64,000 nucleotides of DNA from assembly GCA_049965095.1 (NCBI GenBank), contig JBMFWR010000002.1, positions 11,968 through 75,967 of the forward strand, written 5' to 3'. Positions 60,804 through 64,000 of the stretch are shown here, one piece after another. Within the stretch, counting starts at the first letter, position 1; each line of letters starts with the position of its first letter. This stretch comes from JAKAWW01 sp049965095. Its GTDB lineage: Archaea; Micrarchaeota; Micrarchaeia; Micrarchaeales; Micrarchaeaceae. A program made the translations under genes and the position numbers. The notes beneath the pieces were generated by a model that made no database searches, was not told the DNA's origin, and saw nothing but the letters and a program-made list of their open reading frames with translations.

Positions 60804-62516
60804 TTATGTAAAGCAGCTTTCTCCATATACAGGAATTGGATAGCTGGTGGTTTGCTGCCAGGTTCCTATGCCGTTGCTTGTTATAGGCGCGTAATAAGTT
60901 CTATTGGTAAATCCAGAGGAGGTTAGGCCACCTACGCAGTATATGGCATTTTTGTATACTGCGCAACTTTCACCATATATAGGAATAGGATAGCTGGTGG
61001 TTTGCTGCCAGGTTCCTATGCCTGTGCTTGTTATCGGTGCATAATATACGCTATTGCCACTAGATGATCCACCTATGCAATATATGTAGTTTCCACTGAC
61101 AACACAACTCTGCTGGAAAGTTGATATCGGGTAACTGGTGGTTTGCTGCCAGGTTCCTATACCGTTGCTCGTTATTGGAGCGTAATATACATTATCACCA
61201 CCAAAAACTCCAGCAACGCAATAGATGTTGCCAGCCCCGCCCGCGCAGCTCTGCCCGTATACTGAAATAAGGTAGCTCGTTGTTTGCTGCCAGGTCCCAA
61301 AACCATGATCTGAAAGAATGCTTTGGTATGCGGTATTAGTTGCAGTACCAGAAAGCACGTTTGTCAAACCACCTATGCAGTAAACCCTGCCGTTATACAC
61401 TACACAGCTTTGATAATAGGTTTTGACAGGATATGGTAATGAACCGTGCCAGGTTCCTATACCATTGCTTGTTATAGGCGCGTAGAATGTGCTGTTAGAC
61501 AAGCCGGAATCATTAAGGCCGTCTGCACAATATGCATAACCGTTATATGAGGAGCAGCTCTCGGTAAACGCTTCGCTTGGATAGCTCGTTGTTTGCTGCC
61601 AGGTCCCTATGCCTGTGCTTGTTATTGGAGCGTAATATGAAGCATTTGTATTTAGAAGATCACTGTTTCCGGCAACGCAGAATAACACAGGAGGAGAAGG
61701 CTTTGCGGTAAAGTTTATAGTTGAATTTATTGTATAGTTGTAGAATTTGACCAAAACCTTCTGCTCTACAGGCGCATACCCGATTAGTGTAACTTTTGCG
61801 TATCCTGTCTGGTTTGTAGTTGCAAGACTAGGATTTACAGAAGAATATGACGAATTTGTTGAAAAATCCAGTATGGCATCACGCATAGGCACTCCATCAA
61901 AAGACATTTCCGCAATTGCAGTGACATTGCTCCCTATTGTTGCATTTGGAGGTACCTTCAGAGTAATGTTCAGCAAAGGCTTCTCAAAATTAAAATACTG
62001 GGCATGTGCCGCGAACGTGCCTGAATAAACCTCTGGTTGCACTATTGAACATTTGCCTATTGATGAGTAGCCACCCTCAACCCCACAATAGCTTGCATTT
62101 ATATATATGGACCCGCTTTCAAACTCGTTAAAAGATGCGTTAAGAGGCAATTGAACTGTGCAGAACACCTGAGCACCAGGAGCTGCATACGAAGGCGAGC
62201 AAACCGAAGAGGTTGTATTCTTGCCATCAATGCTTGAGTATATTGAGGAATTGGTTATCGCGTATGACTGTGTATTTGTAAAAAGCACAATGAGCTTGGT
62301 AACATGAGTTACTGAGTTGGTTGCAAGTATCACATCGTTGCAAAACAAACCGCTTTCGAACGAGCATGAAGACGGCGCAATAGAATTTGGCATCGAGTAG
62401 AAAAGGTAAGCAAATACAACAACTACAGCTATTACCAGTATTGCCCAGCTGTAGCTTACCACAAACTCTATCGCAGATTGGGCTTTGAAAACATCGGCCT
62501 TGCCCACCACAAGCAC
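60804..62516 (-). CDS. Class III signal peptide protein with kelch-like repeats
   Basis: The 570-aa protein starts with a class III signal (K-A-Q-S-A-I-E-F at about 11-18) and membrane helix (AILVIAVVVVFAYLFY). A Ser/Thr/Asn-rich and Ig-like region follows (about 45-290). The C-terminal half has six or seven repeats of about 48 residues around YYAPITSNGIGTWQQTTSYP and YCIGG, with a Cys pair per repeat. This suggests a beta propeller of kelch type. It is probably exposed on the surface or on a filament. The repeats are very alike at DNA level. Confidence 0.85.
   Translation of the reverse strand: MLVVGKADVFKAQSAIEFVVSYSWAILVIAVVVVFAYLFYSMPNSIAPSSCSFESGLFCNDVILATNSVTHVTKLIVLFTNTQSYAITNSSIYSSIDGKNTTSSVCSPSYAAPGAQVFCTVQLPLNASFNEFESGSIYINASYCGVEGGYSSIGKCSIVQPEVYSGTFAAHAQYFNFEKPLLNITLKVPPNATIGSNVTAIAEMSFDGVPMRDAILDFSTNSSYSSVNPSLATTNQTGYAKVTLIGYAPVEQKVLVKFYNYTINSTINFTAKPSPPVLFCVAGNSDLLNTNASYYAPITSTGIGTWQQTTSYPSEAFTESCSSYNGYAYCADGLNDSGLSNSTFYAPITSNGIGTWHGSLPYPVKTYYQSCVVYNGRVYCIGGLTNVLSGTATNTAYQSILSDHGFGTWQQTTSYLISVYGQSCAGGAGNIYCVAGVFGGDNVYYAPITSNGIGTWQQTTSYPISTFQQSCVVSGNYIYCIGGSSSGNSVYYAPITSTGIGTWQQTTSYPIPIYGESCAVYKNAIYCVGGLTSSGFTNRTYYAPITSNGIGTWQQTTSYPIPVYGESCFT
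60830..61660 (-). repeat. Tandem repeats of about 145 bases in the kelch-like gene
   Basis: The plus strand shows tggtttgctgccaggt-type blocks near 60850, 61000, 61145, 61285 and 61595, plus a diverged copy near 61445, with spacing of about 135-160 bases. Identity between blocks is high, including silent positions, so duplication or conversion has been recent. Confidence 0.85.
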
Positions 62517-62658
62517 CCATTATAATTGCGTCATTCATTATATTTAAATATATCTAGCTTGGCAGGTAACTATTATAAATGAGTTAGTTGCTTCAAAATC
62601 CTAATGGAAGTGCACTGGAAGCCTTTTATAGATTTGATGATATAAGCTAGAGATACTT

Positions 62659-63441
62659 ATGATAATTGTTACGAACGATGACGGAATATACAGCAAAGGA
62701 ATAAAGACACTTTACAGCGCTGCAATCCAGGTTTTTGGCGAAAAAAACGTGGCGGTTGTAGCGCCTTCTGGCCCAAGAAGCGCAAGCGGGATGAGCCTTA
62801 CTTTCCACAGGCCGCTGCGAATAGAAAGGATAGAAATGCCAGGGATAAAAGGTTTTTCTGTATCTGGAACGCCGGCAGATTGCGTATTTGCCGCGCTGTA
62901 TCACTTATTCAAGGGCAAAAAGATAGAGCTGGTGCTTTCAGGCATGAATAACGGCTCTAATGCCAGCCTGCAGGCGGTAGAGTCAAGCGGAACGGTATCA
63001 GCGGTAAAATTCGGTTCTGTTAGCGGCATAAAAGGCATAGCATTTTCTCTTGCCAACGAATCAGGAGTGCAAAAGAATACCTTCAAGAATGCGGAAGCCC
63101 AGATTGTAAAAATACTCAGGTCTGTAAAGAGGAATGGCTTCCCTAAAAAGATAGACATGCTTAACATAAACATACCTGCAAATGTGAATGCAAGTACTGG
63201 GCTAAAGGTCTGCAATCTTGAAAGCACGCTGTTCAAAAACTTTGTGACGAAAAGGTTCGATCCATACAAGAAGACATACTATTGGCTTGGGGGCAAAATG
63301 AAGAGCAATTTCAAAAAAGGAACCGATTGCTACGAGCTGTTCATCAACAATTCCATAACAATAAGCCCGATGGAGCTTGCAACGGTGGACCGCAAGCTTA
63401 AGAGCGAGATTGCAGAAGTGCTTAATGCAGAAGTGGCATAA
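62659..63441 (+). CDS. surE: 5'-nucleotidase SurE
   Basis: The 260-aa product is SurE: IIVTNDDGIYSKGIKTL at the start with the metal-binding NDDG (6-9), VVAPSGPRSASGMSLT, GTPADCVFAAL and SGMNNGSN. The enzyme dephosphorylates nucleoside monophosphates and short polyphosphate. A TATA-like cttttatag lies about 30 bases upstream, so a leaderless start at ATG 62659 is likely. Confidence 0.94.
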   Translation: MIIVTNDDGIYSKGIKTLYSAAIQVFGEKNVAVVAPSGPRSASGMSLTFHRPLRIERIEMPGIKGFSVSGTPADCVFAALYHLFKGKKIELVLSGMNNGSNASLQAVESSGTVSAVKFGSVSGIKGIAFSLANESGVQKNTFKNAEAQIVKILRSVKRNGFPKKIDMLNINIPANVNASTGLKVCNLESTLFKNFVTKRFDPYKKTYYWLGGKMKSNFKKGTDCYELFINNSITISPMELATVDRKLKSEIAEVLNAEVA

Positions 63442-63658
63442 GCAGATGCAAAAGCTTGCAATGCTCCCATTGAACTTCACGACCAAAACTAATTCTGCAT
63501 ACGATATACAAAGCTATCTTTTGATATACATAAGATGGACAACAAGACAGAATAATTAACCTAATAAAAATACGCAATATGGTTATTTGAGCTTGACGAA
63601 GTGAATAAATGTAATGTTTTCTTAAATATACAAGGATGATACTTGAAGTACTCGCAGA

Positions 63659-64000
63659 TTATTCTTGCATGAAAAACCATTTCCATGCAGGCACCACGTC
63701 TATTAAAACGTCATCAAGATTGATCGCCTTTTCTTCATTGAAGGTTATTATCTTTGCCTTACTGCAATGAAGCCTTTTCGCGGCTTTCTGTATTGATCCA
63801 ACTTCCCTTTCATAGGTATCCATATCTGCAATGCTATAGCTTACCTGAATCATGGAAGAAACCTTTCCATCATCAAGCACCACAAAATCCACATCTGCTT
63901 CGCTATCCTTGTAATAGTATACTTCTTTTCCTCTTCTTAAAAGTTCTACAAAAACCATATCTTCTAACTTTTTGCTGCGACTTTTCTCGAAAAGCCCCAA
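63659..64000 (-). CDS. AAA+ ATPase with DUF4143, C-terminal part only
   Basis: The gene runs beyond the right end of the window. The visible 113 residues show EKSRSKKLEDMVFVELLRRG, YYYKDSEADVDFVV and VSYSIADMDTYEREVGSI, the nuclease-like DUF4143 C-terminal domain of a common archaeal and bacterial AAA+ ATPase (the Asp-x-Asp-Phe and Gln are restriction-endonuclease-like). The N-terminal ATPase domain is expected outside the window. Function is uncertain. Confidence 0.8.
   Translation of the reverse strand: MGLFEKSRSKKLEDMVFVELLRRGKEVYYYKDSEADVDFVVLDDGKVSSMIQVSYSIADMDTYEREVGSIQKAAKRLHCSKAKIITFNEEKAINLDDVLIDVVPAWKWFFMQE

Noticed and set aside
60830..61660. Regularly spaced repeats that could be taken for a CRISPR array
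   Set aside because: The repeats are in frame within a protein gene, about 145 bases apart, and the spaces between them also encode the repeat protein.

Overview
The window is archaeal chromosome. The evidence is an RNA polymerase with both large subunits split (rpoH, B'', B', A', A''), an A-type ATP synthase operon, archaeal repair and tRNA-modification genes (Hef, Hjc, Taw1), TATA-box promoters about 25 bases ahead of many apparently leaderless starts, class III (archaellin/pilin-type) signal peptides and intron-containing tRNA genes. Short intergenic regions, many 1-30 base overlaps, noncanonical tRNA features, a P3A-type proton ATPase, a mercury-resistance operon and many class III or LamG surface proteins fit a small-genome acidophile, perhaps of the Micrarchaeota/ARMAN group. 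That placement is inference; no rRNA gene is present.

Layout. 0.1-5 kb: an unknown helical protein, a beta-carbonic-anhydrase-like protein, Hef helicase, Hjc resolvase and Taw1. 5-12.5 kb (minus): the RNA polymerase operon followed by an Sm-like protein and tRNA-Ala, which carries an apparent intron in its T loop. 12.7-20.4 kb: metabolic genes (M20 peptidase, prenyl synthase, agmatinase, NDP kinase, SufT/MIP18-like protein, NAD kinase) and a two-gene sodium:solute symporter. 20.5-27.5 kb (minus): a type IV pilus/Tad-like operon with one ATPase, two membrane-platform proteins and seven small or large pilin-like proteins, then tRNA-His and a LamG pilin-like gene. 27.7-34.6 kb: a winged-helix regulator, DNA ligase, a large beta-helix surface protein, tRNA-Thr with an intron, a second LamG pilin-like gene and a MUG-like glycosylase. 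34.7-39.4 kb: a frameshifted DUF488 gene, a mer operon (Cys-pair membrane protein, thioredoxin-like protein, ArsR-type regulator, MerA), a truncated transposase and tRNA-Glu. 39.5-49.4 kb: dCTP deaminase, UMP kinase, an HhH protein, the P3A ATPase, a DtxR-like regulator with a NicO-like transporter, an RNHCP protein, a two-subunit 2-oxoacid:ferredoxin oxidoreductase and an SDR protein. 49.4-57.6 kb (minus): ATP synthase genes in the order K-E-C-F-A-B-D-(35-aa protein)-H-I. 57.9-64 kb: a coiled-coil protein, a flippase, a kelch-like class III surface protein, SurE and the end of a DUF4143 protein.

How it fits together. Surface biology stands out. One operon makes the pilus motor and several pilins, and four further large proteins (two LamG, one kelch-like, one beta-helix) are exported or anchored. 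The two LamG genes share about 224 bases of near-identical 5' sequence in inverted orientation 12 kb apart, each just downstream of a tRNA gene, while their middles differ completely. This suggests gene conversion or cassette-like diversification. The mer operon, with a transposase stump at its end and a tRNA gene nearby, looks acquired. Other points of interest are a 35-residue membrane protein translationally coupled inside the ATP synthase operon, a palindromic candidate operator before the DtxR-like metal regulator, and an inverted repeat over the pilus promoter.
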